A stretch of 64,000 bases of DNA, taken from positions 2,046,001 through 2,110,000 of the forward strand of contig NZ_JARTWB010000002.1 of the NCBI RefSeq assembly GCF_031450785.1. The letters run 5' to 3'. Under the pieces are notes generated by a model that worked only from the letters and a program-made list of their open reading frames with translations, was not told the DNA's origin and did not search any database. Source of the stretch: Caballeronia sp. LZ062. GTDB lineage: Bacteria > Pseudomonadota > Gammaproteobacteria > Burkholderiales > Burkholderiaceae. Numbering within the stretch: position 1 is the stretch's first letter; every line of letters begins with the position of its first letter. The position numbers and the translations under genes were made by a program. This document shows, piece after piece, positions 54,785 to 64,000 of this stretch.

Positions 54785-55558
54785 ATGCGCTTCATCCGTT
54801 CTCTGCTGCTGATGCTGTACTTCGTCGTGTACACCGTGCCGTACGCGACCGCCTGCTTCATCGCGTTTCCGTTCATGCGCGCACACAACCGCTACTGGAT
54901 GGCGGCCGGCTGGTGCAAGTCGACGATCGTCGTGCTGCGGTATCTCGTCGGCATTCGCTACACGATACAAGGCATGGAGAACCTGCCGAATGGCCCCGCG
55001 GTGCTGCTGTCGAAGCATCAATCCGCGTGGGAAACGCTTGCGTTTCCGGCCCTGATGCCGCGTCCGCTCTGCTATGTGTTCAAGCGTGAGCTGCTGTACG
55101 TGCCGTTCTTCGGCTGGGCGCTCGGTCTCTTGAAGATGGTGCACATCGACCGTTCGCAGGGCCGCGACGCGTTCGCGTCGGTGACGCGGCAAGGCCGTGC
55201 GCGCATGGAAGAAGGCGCGTGGGTCATCATGTTTCCGGAAGGCACGCGCACGCGCGTCGGCGCGCAAGGCAAGTACAAGACGGGCGGCGCGCGCTTCGCC
55301 GTGGCCACGGGCGCGCCTGTCGTGCCCATCGCGCATAACGCGGGGCACGTCTGGCCGCGCAATTCGTTCATGAAATATCCGGGTATAGTCACGGTGTCGA
55401 TCGGCAAGCCCATCGACACCGCCGGTCTCTCGCCCGAAGAAGTGAATGCACGCGTCGAAAGCTGGATCGAAGCGGAGATGCGCCGTATCGACCCGCTTGC
55501 ATATGCCACGCCGGGCGACGCGCCGCATCGGGCCGGCGCTGCGGGTGCGGGCCGCTGA
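54785..55558 (+). CDS. plsC: 1-acyl-sn-glycerol-3-phosphate acyltransferase PlsC-like
   Basis: Membrane acyltransferase of 257 residues that makes phosphatidic acid or a related lipid. An N-terminal hydrophobic helix is at about 7-30. The catalytic motif is HQSAWE (His78, Glu83), HX4E in place of the usual HX4D; this variant is common in this subgroup. The glycerol-phosphate-binding FPEGTR is at 150-155. It follows gmhB by 30 bp, part of the envelope-synthesis end of the run. Confidence 0.92.
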   Translation: MRFIRSLLLMLYFVVYTVPYATACFIAFPFMRAHNRYWMAAGWCKSTIVVLRYLVGIRYTIQGMENLPNGPAVLLSKHQSAWETLAFPALMPRPLCYVFKRELLYVPFFGWALGLLKMVHIDRSQGRDAFASVTRQGRARMEEGAWVIMFPEGTRTRVGAQGKYKTGGARFAVATGAPVVPIAHNAGHVWPRNSFMKYPGIVTVSIGKPIDTAGLSPEEVNARVESWIEAEMRRIDPLAYATPGDAPHRAGAAGAGR

Positions 55559-55646
55559 CGCGGCCTCGCACTCGATAAGTCAGAGCCGCGGCGTGCCTTA
55601 CTCGTTCCTGTCGTCATTTCTGCGCCGTGAGCGCAAAGCCGAGCCG

Positions 55647-56525
55647 ATGCAGAAGACTCCCTCGCGACAGCGCCCCGCCGTCGCGCTCGATACCCTGCAA
55701 CTCGATCTCCCGTTCGAGCATGCGCCCGCCGCCGCGCCCGCGCCGCTGCGCGGCGAGCTTCCCCCTTCCGATGCGACCAAGCCCGCGCCGCTGCCCGAAG
55801 GCGTGCGGCTGCGGCGCATCGTGCTCGGCGCGCGTGCGCTCGACTATCGCTTCAAGCGGTCGGCGCGACGCACCATCGGCTTTTGCATCGACGCGACCGG
55901 ACTCACGATCACCGCGCCGCGCTGGGTGACGATCGCGGACATCGAAAGCGCGATCGTCGACAAGCAAAGCTGGATTCTGCGCAAGCTCGCCGAATGGCAA
56001 ACGCGCGTGGAAGAGCGCGCGCTGCCGCGCATCGAATGGAAGGACGGCGCGCAGTTTCCGTTTCTCGGCAAGACCATTCGCGTATCGCTGAACGCGGCCG
56101 CGAGCGCGCTTTCCTTCGATGCTGAGACCAACGTGCTGGCGCTCGCCCTGCCCGCGCTCGCCGACGCGCAGCAGATCAAGGACCGCGTGCAAAGCTGGCT
56201 GCAAAGCGAAGCCAAGCGCATCTTCGGCGAGCGGCTTGCGGTGTACGCGCAGAAGCTCGGCGTCGAGTTTCGCGCGTATGCGTTGTCGTCGGCGGCGACG
56301 CGCTGGGGCAGTTGTTCGAGCGACGGCAAGATACGCCTGAACTGGCGGCTGATCCATTTCCCGATGTCGATCATCGATTACGTGGTCGCGCACGAACTCG
56401 CGCATCTGCGCGAGATGAACCACAGCCCGCGTTTCTGGCGCACCGTCGAATCCATCTTTCCGGAGTTCCGCGAGGCGCGGCATACGTTGAAGCATCATCC
56501 GCCGGACCTGTTGCCGACCCTGTGA
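55647..56525 (+). CDS. YgjP-like (SprT/DUF45) zinc metallopeptidase
   Basis: Protein of 292 residues of the YgjP/DUF45 family. The zinc motif HELAH (249-253) with a third ligand near His259 in [10 protein letters not shown] is clear, and the [18 protein letters not shown] segment just before it is a family mark. The first 50 residues are Pro/Ala-rich and likely flexible. Relatives are predicted metal-dependent hydrolases; no substrate is established. Start ATG 55647 ([10 protein letters not shown]). Confidence 0.85.
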   Translation: MQKTPSRQRPAVALDTLQLDLPFEHAPAAAPAPLRGELPPSDATKPAPLPEGVRLRRIVLGARALDYRFKRSARRTIGFCIDATGLTITAPRWVTIADIESAIVDKQSWILRKLAEWQTRVEERALPRIEWKDGAQFPFLGKTIRVSLNAAASALSFDAETNVLALALPALADAQQIKDRVQSWLQSEAKRIFGERLAVYAQKLGVEFRAYALSSAATRWGSCSSDGKIRLNWRLIHFPMSIIDYVVAHELAHLREMNHSPRFWRTVESIFPEFREARHTLKHHPPDLLPTL

Positions 56526-56610
56526 GCGCGTGTCGAGGGCGAACGGTACAATTTCGGATACCCCGCAATTGCGGCTTCGAGCCGCCGTTCAACACAACAG
56601 GAACCTCACC

Positions 56611-56997
56611 ATGCGACTCCTCCACACGATGCTGCGCGTCGGCGACCTGCAGCGTTCCATCGATTTTTATACGCGCATTCTCGGCATGAAAGTGCTGCGC
56701 CAGAGCGAAAACACGGAATACAAGTACACGCTCGCGTTCGTCGGCTACGGCGACGAAAGCGAGCACAGCGTGCTCGAACTGACGTACAACTGGGGCGTCG
56801 AGAAGTACGAGATGGGCACGGCGTACGGCCACATCGCGCTCGAAGTCGATAACGCGGCGCAAGCCTGCGACCGTATCCGCGAAGCAGGCGGCAAGGTCAC
56901 GCGCGAAGCCGGCCCGGTGAAGGGCGGCAAAACGGTGATCGCGTTCGTCGAAGATCCGGACGGCTACAAGGTCGAGCTGATCGAAAAGCATTCCTGA
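56611..56997 (+). CDS. gloA: Lactoylglutathione lyase (glyoxalase I)
   Basis: Converts the methylglyoxal-glutathione adduct to S-lactoylglutathione. The 128-residue protein has all four metal ligands of E. coli GloA at the same numbers: His5, Glu56, His74 and Glu122. The absence of the insertions of zinc-type enzymes points to a nickel-dependent enzyme. GGA lies before the ATG at 56611. A terminator follows. Confidence 0.97.
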   Translation: MRLLHTMLRVGDLQRSIDFYTRILGMKVLRQSENTEYKYTLAFVGYGDESEHSVLELTYNWGVEKYEMGTAYGHIALEVDNAAQACDRIREAGGKVTREAGPVKGGKTVIAFVEDPDGYKVELIEKHS

Positions 56998-57019
56998 TCG
57001 CTGATTCGGCGACAAGGCA

Positions 57020-57055
57020 AGCGCGCCGCGACGTTCGTCACGGTGCGCTTTTTTT
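57020..57055 (+). terminator. Terminator after gloA
   Basis: AGCGC..CCG..GA (57020-57032) pairs with TC..CGG..GCGCT (57038-57049) with one wobble and one mismatch, followed by TTTTTTT. Confidence 0.85.
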
Positions 57056-57064
57056 CGCCTGCCG

Positions 57065-57742
57065 TCAGCCTTCGATCCGTCCGCGCGTCACACCGAGCAG
57101 ACCGGCCATCGCGCGACGTGCGGCGGCGGCGTCGCGTGCGGCGATGGCATCGAACACGGCCGTGTGTTCGGCCAGCGACGCGTTGAATACGTCGGCGCGC
57201 TTCGCATTCAGCCGCAACTGCCCTTCGAGCGTTCGCGCGATCAGTGCGCCCAGCGGCACCAGCAACTCGTTGCTGCATGCAGCCAGCACGCACAAGTGAA
57301 AGTCCAGATCGGCGCGCACCCATTCGTCCACGTTGCGCGCGTCCGACATCGCGCGATGCGCGCGTTCGAGCCGTTCCAGCGTGCTCGGCTCGTGGTTGGC
57401 GGCGGCGAGCGCGGCTGCGTAAGGCTCGATCATCTCGCGCATTTCCTGCAGCTTGAGCGCGAAGACCATGGGCGGCGCGACGCGCGAATACCAGTCGAGC
57501 ATGTCGGCGTCGAGCAGATTCCACGCGTCCTTCGGGCGCACGCGGGTGCCCACTTTCGGCCGCGATTCGACGAGCCCTTTCGATGTCAGCGTGCGTAGCG
57601 CCTCGCGCAGCACAGTGCGGCTCACGCCGAAGCGTTCCATCAAGTCCGCCTCGCGCGGCAATGGCGAGCCGGGCGCGAAATCGCCGCGCAATACTGCCAT
57701 GCCCAGTTCGTGCGCCACGCGGCCATGCAGATCGCGGTGAAT
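57065..57742 (-). CDS. dgoR: GntR/FadR-family regulator, DgoR-like, probable ATT start
   Basis: Repressor-type regulator of about 225 residues: winged-helix domain (HGRVAHELGMAVLRGDFAPGSPLPREADLMERFGVSRTVLREALRTLTSKGL) and an FCD ligand domain with the expected metal or ligand His residues (DLDFHLCVL, LAEHTAVFDAI). It is divergent from dgoD, the gene it most likely controls in response to galactonate. No ATG, GTG or TTG lies in frame between the predicted promoter (TTGGGA-17-CATAAT, 57807-57779) and the wHTH; an ATT at 57742 has GAGGAG six bases upstream. A GTG at 57718 would cut into the first helix; ATGs further upstream (57892, 57919, 57970) lie before the promoter and overlap dgoD. The start is thus inferred. 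Confidence 0.82.
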   Translation of the reverse strand: MHRDLHGRVAHELGMAVLRGDFAPGSPLPREADLMERFGVSRTVLREALRTLTSKGLVESRPKVGTRVRPKDAWNLLDADMLDWYSRVAPPMVFALKLQEMREMIEPYAAALAAANHEPSTLERLERAHRAMSDARNVDEWVRADLDFHLCVLAACSNELLVPLGALIARTLEGQLRLNAKRADVFNASLAEHTAVFDAIAARDAAAARRAMAGLLGVTRGRIEG

Positions 57743-57778
57743 GGTGAACTCCTCGTCGCTCTTGTTGATTCGGGCGTG

Positions 57779-57832
57779 ATTATGCGGGAACGGGCGCTCC
57801 GTCCCAAGCCGGTTTGCGTCAATAGTACTATT
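57779..57832 (-). promoter_or_regulatory. dgoR promoter and shared operator
   Basis: On the minus strand TTGGGA (57807-57802), 17-bp spacer, CATAAT (57784-57779). Just upstream AATAGTACTATT (57821-57832) is a perfect 12-bp palindrome, of the size expected for a FadR-like dimer, between the two divergent genes. Confidence 0.65.
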
Positions 57833-57890
57833 AATAGGACCAGAGCCGCCGCTTTTTGCTACTATGGAGACCCTTGCTGGAGACGCTCCC

Positions 57891-59039
57891 ATGAAAATCA
57901 CGAAACTTGAAACCTTCATCGTTCCGCCGCGCTGGTGCTTCCTCAAGATCGAAACCGACGAAGGCATCACTGGCTGGGGCGAGCCTGTCGTCGAAGGCCG
58001 CGCGCATACGGTGGCCGCCGCCGTGGACGAGCTTGCCGACTATCTGATCGGCAAAGATCCGCGTCATATCGAAGACTTGTGGCAGGTGATGTATCGCGCG
58101 GGCTTTTATCGCGGCGGCCCGATCGGCATGAGCGCGATTGCCGGCGTCGATCAGGCGCTGTGGGACATCCTCGGCAAGCATCACGGCGTGCCGATCCACG
58201 CGCTGCTCGGCGGTCAAGTGCGCGACAAGATCAAGGTGTATTCGTGGATCGGCGGCGACCGGCCGAGCGATGTCGCGAACAACGCGCGTGCGGTCGTCGA
58301 GCGTGGTTTCAAGGCCGTGAAGATGAACGGCTCCGAAGAGCTCCAGATGATCGACACGTTCGACAAAGTGCAAGGCGTGATCGACAACGTGCGCGCCGTG
58401 CGCGAGGCGGTCGGCCCGAACGTGGGCATCGGCGTGGATTTTCATGGACGCGTGCACAAGCCGATGGCCAAGGTGCTGGCGAGAGAACTCGATCCGTTCA
58501 AGCTGATGTTCATCGAAGAGCCGGTGCTCTCGGAGAACGTCGAGGCGCTGCGCGATATCGTCAATCAGACGAGCACGCCGATTGCGCTCGGTGAGCGGCT
58601 GTATTCGCGCTGGGACTTCAAGCACATTCTCGCGGGCGGCTACGTCGATATCATTCAGCCGGACGCGTCGCACGCGGGCGGGTTGACCGAATGCCGCAAG
58701 ATCGCGTCGATGGCGGAAGCCTACGATGTCGCGCTCGCGCTGCATTGCCCGCTGGGCCCGATTGCGCTCGCGACCTGCCTGCAAATCGATGCCGTGAGCT
58801 ACAACGCGTTCATCCAGGAACAGAGCCTCGGCATTCACTACAACACGGGCAACGATCTGCTCGACTACATCAAGAATCCCGAAGTCTTCAAGTACGACGA
58901 CGGCATGGTGTCGATCCCGCAAGGGCCGGGACTCGGCATCGAGGTCAATGAAGAGAAGGTGCGCGAGATGGCGAAGGTCGGGCACCGCTGGCGGAATCCG
59001 GTGTGGCGTCACGCGGACGGCAGCGTCGCCGAATGGTGA
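57891..59039 (+). CDS. dgoD: D-galactonate dehydratase DgoD
   Basis: Enolase-superfamily enzyme that dehydrates D-galactonate to 2-keto-3-deoxygalactonate. At 382 residues it has the E. coli length, and all catalytic residues are at the E. coli numbers: metal ligands Asp183, Glu209 and Glu235, bases His185 and His285. GGAGA precedes the ATG at 57891. The later pathway genes (dgoK, dgoA, transporter) are not next to it; the gene downstream is convergent pabB-pabC, so this is a solitary dgoR-dgoD pair. Confidence 0.95.
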   Translation: MKITKLETFIVPPRWCFLKIETDEGITGWGEPVVEGRAHTVAAAVDELADYLIGKDPRHIEDLWQVMYRAGFYRGGPIGMSAIAGVDQALWDILGKHHGVPIHALLGGQVRDKIKVYSWIGGDRPSDVANNARAVVERGFKAVKMNGSEELQMIDTFDKVQGVIDNVRAVREAVGPNVGIGVDFHGRVHKPMAKVLARELDPFKLMFIEEPVLSENVEALRDIVNQTSTPIALGERLYSRWDFKHILAGGYVDIIQPDASHAGGLTECRKIASMAEAYDVALALHCPLGPIALATCLQIDAVSYNAFIQEQSLGIHYNTGNDLLDYIKNPEVFKYDDGMVSIPQGPGLGIEVNEEKVREMAKVGHRWRNPVWRHADGSVAEW

Positions 59040-59045
59040 TTCGCT

Positions 59046-60845
59046 TTAGCGTTTGAGCCGTGCTTCGACCGCGCCGCGTAGCGCATTGCTGAGAAGCAAC
59101 GCTTCGGCGCGGTCGAGATCCTGCGCGGTCAGCGTGCGTTCCGACGCGCCGAGTTCTTCCATCAGCACCGCGCGCATGACGCCCGGCAGCACGCCGGCGC
59201 TCAAGGGCGGCGTCCACCACTTACCGTTCAGCTTCACAAACACGCTCGAACGTCCGCCTTCGCTCAGTTCGCCGCGCTCGTTCGTGAAGAGCATGTCGAA
59301 CGCGCCTTCGGCTTCGGCGGCTTTCCACGCGCGGTCGTAGTCGGCGCGGCGCGTCGTTTTGTGGCGAAGCAATACATCGCCGGATGACTGCGGTGCGAAG
59401 CCGCGCTCGGCGGCCAGAAGCACATCCACCGTTTCCGACGGCAACGGCGCGAGCGGCGCGCTCGTCAGCGTAAGACGTCCGCTCTTGTCGAGCGCGATGC
59501 GCAAGCGATACGGCGTGCCCGCTTCGAAGCTCGCGCAATGCTCGGCGACTTGCGCATCCAGAGCGCGCTCGTCGAAAGGAAAGCCGAAGTAGGCTGCGCT
59601 CTCTCTGAGCCGCGCGACGTGACGCACGTAATGACGCACGCCTTCGTCCTGCGTGGCGTAAGTCGTCTCGAAGAGTTCGAAGCCGAGGTCCGCGCCGGTG
59701 AGGAACCGCGCCTTCAGCAAACACTCTTCGTACTCGCTGGCGGCGACGCTATCCAGCACGATGCCCGCGCCAATCCCGAGCACGCCGCGCTTCTGATCAG
59801 CGTCGATGACAAGCGTGCGAATCGCAACGGAGAGACAGAAATCGCCGCTGTCATCGAGCCAGCCGATCGCGCCGGTATAGAGTCCGCGCGGCGTGCTCTC
59901 GAGTTGATCGATGAGTTGCATCGTGCGGTACTTCGGCGCGCCGGTGATCGACCCGCAAGGAAAAAGCGCCCGCAGGATCGCCGCGAAGCTCGTGTGCGGC
60001 GCGACGCGCGCCTCGACGGCCGACGTCATCTGCCACACGGACGCATACGGCTCCACGGAGAAAAGCGCCGGCACATGCACGGAGCCCGTCACCGCGACGC
60101 GCGAGAGATCGTTGCGTAGCAAATCGACGATCATCACGTTCTCAGCGCGATTCTTCGGATCATCGTGAAGCGCGGCGGGGTCTGAGTCACGCGGCGCGGT
60201 GCCTTTCATCGGCTTCGCGCGCAGCACGTCGCCATGCTTCTCGACGAAAAGCTCCGGCGAACATGACACGACCGCGCGCCCGTCGGGCAACGCGATTAAA
60301 GCGCCGTATCTGACCGGCTGCCGCGCCCGCAGCCGTCGATACAGCGCGAGCGGCGGGCCGAAAACGTCGAAATTCAGCCGAAACGTGTAGTTGACCTGAT
60401 ACGACTCGCCTTCCTGCAGCGCCTGCTTGATGTCAGCAATCGCATGGTCGAATTCATCACGCGTGATGCTCGGCTCGATGCCGCCGACGCCCGCGACTGA
60501 AGGCTCGGCGCTTTTTGCATCCTGCGACGCGAGCCATTCGCTCGCCTCATCGCGTGAAAGCAGCGCGCACGAGCGGAACATGAGCACGCGCAGCGCGTGA
60601 TCGCCGCCGCGTCCGACGCTGCCGAACTGGAAATTGCGCCCGAACTCGTAGTCCGCGACGACGACTGCATGCAGTCCGCTTGTCAGATCGCGTTCGACGA
60701 CGGCGCAGACAGCATCGAGTTCGCGCCCGTCTTCGCACACAAGTTCGTGCGAGAAGTCCGCGTACAAACGACTCGACCGCCTTTCGGCGGTCGCTTCGCA
60801 ATCGTCGAGCAGCGCGAACACCGCGCTGCGTGCTTCGATCTTCAT
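59046..60845 (-). CDS. pabB: Aminodeoxychorismate synthase I / aminodeoxychorismate lyase fusion (PabB-PabC)
   Basis: Fusion of 599 residues doing two steps of p-aminobenzoate synthesis for folate. Residues about 1-370 are the chorismate-binding PabB part, with AKPMKGTAPR (the PIKGT-type Lys site), ENVMIVDLLRNDLSRV and FPCGSITGAPKYRTMQLI. Residues about 390-599 are a PLP aminotransferase class IV lyase (PabC), with the Lys of RHKTTRRADYDRA as the likely PLP site and NERGELSEGGRSSVFVK. The glutamine amidotransferase PabA is not in the window. It ends 6 bp from the dgoD stop. Confidence 0.93.
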   Translation of the reverse strand: MKIEARSAVFALLDDCEATAERRSSRLYADFSHELVCEDGRELDAVCAVVERDLTSGLHAVVVADYEFGRNFQFGSVGRGGDHALRVLMFRSCALLSRDEASEWLASQDAKSAEPSVAGVGGIEPSITRDEFDHAIADIKQALQEGESYQVNYTFRLNFDVFGPPLALYRRLRARQPVRYGALIALPDGRAVVSCSPELFVEKHGDVLRAKPMKGTAPRDSDPAALHDDPKNRAENVMIVDLLRNDLSRVAVTGSVHVPALFSVEPYASVWQMTSAVEARVAPHTSFAAILRALFPCGSITGAPKYRTMQLIDQLESTPRGLYTGAIGWLDDSGDFCLSVAIRTLVIDADQKRGVLGIGAGIVLDSVAASEYEECLLKARFLTGADLGFELFETTYATQDEGVRHYVRHVARLRESAAYFGFPFDERALDAQVAEHCASFEAGTPYRLRIALDKSGRLTLTSAPLAPLPSETVDVLLAAERGFAPQSSGDVLLRHKTTRRADYDRAWKAAEAEGAFDMLFTNERGELSEGGRSSVFVKLNGKWWTPPLSAGVLPGVMRAVLMEELGASERTLTAQDLDRAEALLLSNALRGAVEARLKR

Positions 60846-60867
60846 GGCAATGCTCGTATCGACTGTA

Positions 60868-62004
60868 TCAGTCGAAGAAGCTCTTCACGCGGTCGAACCA
60901 GCTTTTGCTCTGCGGGCTATGCCGCGCGCCGCCTTCGGTCAGCGACTTCTCGAACTGCTTGAGCAGGTCGCGCTGCTGATCGGTGAGCTTGACCGGCGTT
61001 TCCACCTGCACGTGCACGTAGAGATCGCCCGCGATGCTCGAACGCAAGCCCTTGATGCCCTTGCCGCGCAGACGGAACGTCTTGCCCGACTGCGTGCCTT
61101 CGGGCACGGTGAAGCTCGCGCGTCCCGCGAGCGTCGGCACTTCGATCTCGCCGCCGAGCGCCGCCGTGGTGAACGGAATCGGCATCTGGCAGTGCAGATC
61201 GTCGCCGTCGCGCTCGAACACGGAGTGCTGCTTGATGTGGATCTCCACATACAAGTCGCCGTTCGGCCCGCCGTTGATGCCCGGCTCGCCGTTGCCCGCC
61301 GAACGGATGCGCATGCCGTCGTCGATGCCCGCCGGAATCTTCACTTCCAGCGTCTTCGTTTCCTTCACCTTGCCCGCGCCGTGGCAGTTGCCGCACGGGT
61401 CCGGAACGTAGGTGCCGCTGCCGTGACACTTCGGACACGTCTGCTGGATGCTGAAGAAGCCTTGCGACATCCGAACCTGGCCCTGGCCGTGACACGTCGG
61501 GCAGGTTTCCGGCTTCGTGCCGGGCTTCGCGCCCGAGCCGTGGCAGACGTTGCAGTTGACCCAGCTCGGCACGCGAATTTGCGTGTCGTAGCCGTGCGCC
61601 GCCTGCTCCAGCGTGATCTCCATGCTGTAGCGCAAGTCCGCGCCGCGATACACCTGCGGCCCGCCGCGACCGCCGCGCGCCGCGCCGCCCGCAGCCTGCC
61701 CAAAGATGTCGCCGAAGATATCGCCGAACGCATCGGCAAAGCCGCCGAAGCCTTGCGCGCCCGCGCCCGCCATGTTCGGATCGACGCCCGCGTGACCGTA
61801 TTGATCGTACGCGGCGCGCTTTTGCTGGTCGGAGAGCATCTCGTAGGCTTCCTTCGCCTCCTTGAAGTTCTCTTCCGCCTTCTTGTTGTCCGGGTTGCGG
61901 TCGGGGTGATACTTCATCGCGAGCTTGCGATACGCCTTCTTGATCTCGTCGTCGCTCGCGTTCTTCGCAACGCCCAGAACGTCGTAGTAATCCCGTTTCG
62001 CCAT
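60868..62004 (-). CDS. dnaJ: Chaperone DnaJ
   Basis: Hsp40 co-chaperone of 378 residues: J domain with HPD at 33-35, Gly/Phe-rich stretch (about 75-115), four CxxCxGxG zinc repeats (about 145-205), and the substrate-binding C-terminal domains. It stimulates DnaK ATPase and delivers clients. Start ATG 62004 ([11 protein letters not shown]). It lies downstream of dnaK with a strong terminator in between. Confidence 0.98.
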   Translation of the reverse strand: MAKRDYYDVLGVAKNASDDEIKKAYRKLAMKYHPDRNPDNKKAEENFKEAKEAYEMLSDQQKRAAYDQYGHAGVDPNMAGAGAQGFGGFADAFGDIFGDIFGQAAGGAARGGRGGPQVYRGADLRYSMEITLEQAAHGYDTQIRVPSWVNCNVCHGSGAKPGTKPETCPTCHGQGQVRMSQGFFSIQQTCPKCHGSGTYVPDPCGNCHGAGKVKETKTLEVKIPAGIDDGMRIRSAGNGEPGINGGPNGDLYVEIHIKQHSVFERDGDDLHCQMPIPFTTAALGGEIEVPTLAGRASFTVPEGTQSGKTFRLRGKGIKGLRSSIAGDLYVHVQVETPVKLTDQQRDLLKQFEKSLTEGGARHSPQSKSWFDRVKSFFD

Positions 62005-62224
62005 GTCGGTTCCATGCCGCCGCGGAGTGACCGCGACGGTTCCTCTCGAATGCTTCGGACCAAACGGCCCGCGCGTAACCTCTGACGCCTCGCCAAAAAT
62101 CGGCTCTCGGCAAGACGCCCCAAAAAAACAATGTGCCCGGTCGAGCCGTTCGGCTCGCCAGGCGCGTTTCACGTCAGACGCTCAACGCGTCCTGCCGCGG
62201 TTCTTTCGCGCGAAACCTCATCGC

Positions 62225-62270
62225 AAAAAAACCGCGAGCGCGTGAACGTTGCCATCCACGCGCCCTGCGG
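62225..62270 (-). terminator. Terminator between dnaK and dnaJ
   Basis: On the minus strand CCGC-A-GGGCGCGTG (62270-62257) pairs with CACGCGCTCGCGG (62244-62232) with one bulged A and one G-T pair, then TTTTTTT (62231-62225). The stem begins directly after the dnaK stop codon. Confidence 0.88.
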
Positions 62271-62271
62271 C

Positions 62272-64000
62272 TTAGTCCTTCTTCACTTCCTTGAAGTCGG
62301 CGTCGACGACATCGTCATGCTGCTGGCTCGCGCCAGCCGATGCCGCTTCCGCGCCGGCCGCACCGGCAGCCGCACCCGCCGCGCCTTGCTGCGCCTGCAT
62401 GTCGGCGTACATCTTCTCGCCGAGCTTTTGCGATGCGGTAGCCAGCGCCTCGATCTTCGCTTCGATCGTCGCCTTGTCGCTCGACGTGTTCTTCAGCGCC
62501 TCTTCGAGTTCCTTCAGCGCGGCTTCGATCTTTTCCTTCTCCGAAGCGTCGACCTTGTCGCCGTACTCGGCAACCGCCTTCTTCGTGCTGTGGACCAGCG
62601 CGTCGCCCTGATTGCGGGCATCGGCCAGTTCGCGCAGCTTGTGGTCTTCCTCGGCGTTGGCTTCGGCGTCCTTCACCATCTTGTCGATTTCAGCGTCCGT
62701 CAGACCCGAGTTCGCCTTGATGGTGATCTTGTTTTCCTTGCCGGTCGCCTTGTCCTTCGCGCCGACGTGCAGAATGCCGTTCGCGTCGATGTCGAAAGTC
62801 ACTTCGATCTGCGGCACGCCGCGCGGTGCGGGCGGAATGCCTTCGAGGTTGAACTCGCCGAGCAGCTTGTTGCCCGCCGCCATTTCGCGCTCGCCCTGGA
62901 ACACCTTGATCGTCACGGCGCTCTGGTTGTCGTCCGCCGTCGAATACACTTGAGAGTGCTTCGTCGGGATCGTGGTGTTCTTGTTGATCATCTTCGTCAT
63001 CACGCCGCCGAGCGTCTCGATGCCGAGCGAAAGCGGAGTCACGTCGAGCAGCAGCACGTCCTTGCGGTCGCCCGAGAGAACCTGACCTTGAATCGCGGCG
63101 CCCACGGCCACGGCTTCGTCCGGGTTCACGTCACGGCGCGGTTCCTTGCCGAAGAACTCCTTCACCTTCTCCTGCACCTTCGGCATACGCGTCATGCCGC
63201 CGACGAGGATCACGTCGTCGATTTCGCCGACCTTCACGCCCGCATCCTTGATGGCGGTGCGGCACGGTTCGATCGTGCGCTCGATCAGGTCTTCCACGAG
63301 TGCTTCGAGCTTCGCGCGGGTGATCTTCAGGTTCAGGTGCTTAGGACCGGAAGCGTCCGCCGTGATGTACGGCAGGTTGATTTCGGTCTGCGCCGTGGAC
63401 GACAGTTCGATCTTCGCCTTCTCAGCCGCTTCCTTCAGGCGTTGCAGCGCGAGCACGTCCTTCGACAGATCGACGCCCTGCTCCTTCTTGAACTCGCTGA
63501 TGATGTAATCGATGATGCGCTGGTCGAAGTCTTCGCCGCCCAGGAACGTGTCGCCGTTCGTGGAGAGCACTTCGAACTGCATTTCGCCGTCCACATCCGC
63601 GATTTCGATGATCGAAATGTCGAACGTGCCGCCGCCCAGGTCGAACACGGCGATCTTGCGGTCGCCCTTTTCGGCCTTGTCGAGGCCGAACGCGAGCGCG
63701 GCTGCCGTCGGTTCGTTGATGATGCGCTTGACTTCCAGACCGGCGATGCGGCCCGCGTCCTTGGTGGCCTGACGCTGGCTGTCGTTGAAGTACGCCGGAA
63801 CCGTGATGACGGCTTCCGTCACCGGCTCGCCGAGGTAGTCTTCAGCGGTCTTCTTCATCTTGCGCAGCACTTCGGCCGAGATTTGCGGCGGCGCGAGCTT
63901 CTCGCCGTGCGCTTCGACCCATGCGTCGCCGTTGTCGGCCTTGACGATCTTGTAGGGCATCAGGCCGATGTCCTTCTGCACTTCCTTCTCTTCGAAGCGG
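62272..64000 (-). CDS. dnaK: Chaperone DnaK, N-terminus outside window
   Basis: Hsp70 chaperone; 575 residues are visible, lacking roughly the first 70. The ATPase part has [51 protein letters not shown] and [12 protein letters not shown]; the linker [16 protein letters not shown] joins the peptide-binding domain and helical lid; the C-terminus ends [10 protein letters not shown]. Works with DnaJ and GrpE in folding and heat-shock control. Secure. Confidence 0.98.
   Translation of the reverse strand, partial: RFEEKEVQKDIGLMPYKIVKADNGDAWVEAHGEKLAPPQISAEVLRKMKKTAEDYLGEPVTEAVITVPAYFNDSQRQATKDAGRIAGLEVKRIINEPTAAALAFGLDKAEKGDRKIAVFDLGGGTFDISIIEIADVDGEMQFEVLSTNGDTFLGGEDFDQRIIDYIISEFKKEQGVDLSKDVLALQRLKEAAEKAKIELSSTAQTEINLPYITADASGPKHLNLKITRAKLEALVEDLIERTIEPCRTAIKDAGVKVGEIDDVILVGGMTRMPKVQEKVKEFFGKEPRRDVNPDEAVAVGAAIQGQVLSGDRKDVLLLDVTPLSLGIETLGGVMTKMINKNTTIPTKHSQVYSTADDNQSAVTIKVFQGEREMAAGNKLLGEFNLEGIPPAPRGVPQIEVTFDIDANGILHVGAKDKATGKENKITIKANSGLTDAEIDKMVKDAEANAEEDHKLRELADARNQGDALVHSTKKAVAEYGDKVDASEKEKIEAALKELEEALKNTSSDKATIEAKIEALATASQKLGEKMYADMQAQQGAAGAAAGAAGAEAASAGASQQHDDVVDADFKEVKKD

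Noticed and set aside
55145..55160. PlsC with Glu in place of Asp in the HX4D motif as a broken enzyme
   Set aside because: HX4E occurs across this PlsC subgroup and the rest of the protein is intact, so loss of function is not indicated.
52073..55528. An 1151-codon open frame on the minus strand opposite glyS, gmhB and plsC
   Set aside because: It mirrors three certain genes, is extremely Arg/His-rich and has no recognisable domain; high GC leaves antisense frames open.

Overview
The window is about 64 kb of GC-rich DNA from the chromosome of a Burkholderiaceae member, most like Paraburkholderia or Caballeronia. This rests on gene order (miaB-phoH-ybeY-chaC-corC-lnt-glyQS-gmhB-plsC; hda-HAD-pcnB-folK-dNK-panB; recA-recX; sucCD) and on protein similarity judged by eye; genus is not proven. 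Almost all of it is ordinary core genome. I see no prophage, insertion sequence, CRISPR array, secretion system or biosynthetic cluster.

Layout. 1-4.9 kb: an M48 periplasmic protease (C-terminus cut by the window edge) with a 9-bp minisatellite coding for Asn-Thr-Ala triplets, then moaC, then a type IV pilin with its likely O-oligosaccharyltransferase PglL. 5-11.2 kb (minus strand): TerC-family membrane protein, sucCD, a DUF2889 protein, recX and recA, with a perfect LexA box before recA. 11.5-15.7 kb (plus): a TctD/TctE-like two-component pair and an MHS-type symporter. 15.75 kb: a tRNA with CAT anticodon with its own promoter and terminator, followed by about 1 kb without a convincing gene. 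16.8-20.2 kb: zinc-ribbon protein, SmpA/OmlA lipoprotein, NlpD-like lipoprotein, small membrane proteins, DedA. 20.4-23.3 kb: mutL-miaA. 23.5-30.1 kb: purM divergent from hda-HAD-pcnB-folK-dNK-panB. 30.2-34.7 kb: CopD-like protein, two membrane-bound c-type cytochromes, TrhA-like protein. 34.9-44.1 kb: rhlE, flavin-oxidase-like protein, ferritin-like diiron protein, MFS permease with a gamma-glutamyltransferase, small unknowns, glpK. 44.3-57 kb: the long plus-strand run from miaB to gloA (tRNA modification, ribosome maturation, envelope maintenance, glycyl-tRNA synthetase, LPS heptose and phospholipid synthesis). 57-59 kb: divergent GntR regulator and galactonate dehydratase. 59-64 kb (minus): PabB-PabC fusion, dnaJ, and most of dnaK (N-terminus outside the window).

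The more unusual things are small-scale structures inside this core: the (Asn-Thr-Ala)n minisatellite, a perfect 32-bp palindromic element inside an unusually long disordered RecX N-terminus, a 17-bp inverted repeat upstream of glpK, a regulator that seems to need an ATT start codon, dyads overlapping TAAAAT -10 elements, a 5'-terminal hairpin before corC, and a possible small RNA locus before a strong terminator at 16.77 kb. None is a proven new system; each is listed with a test.
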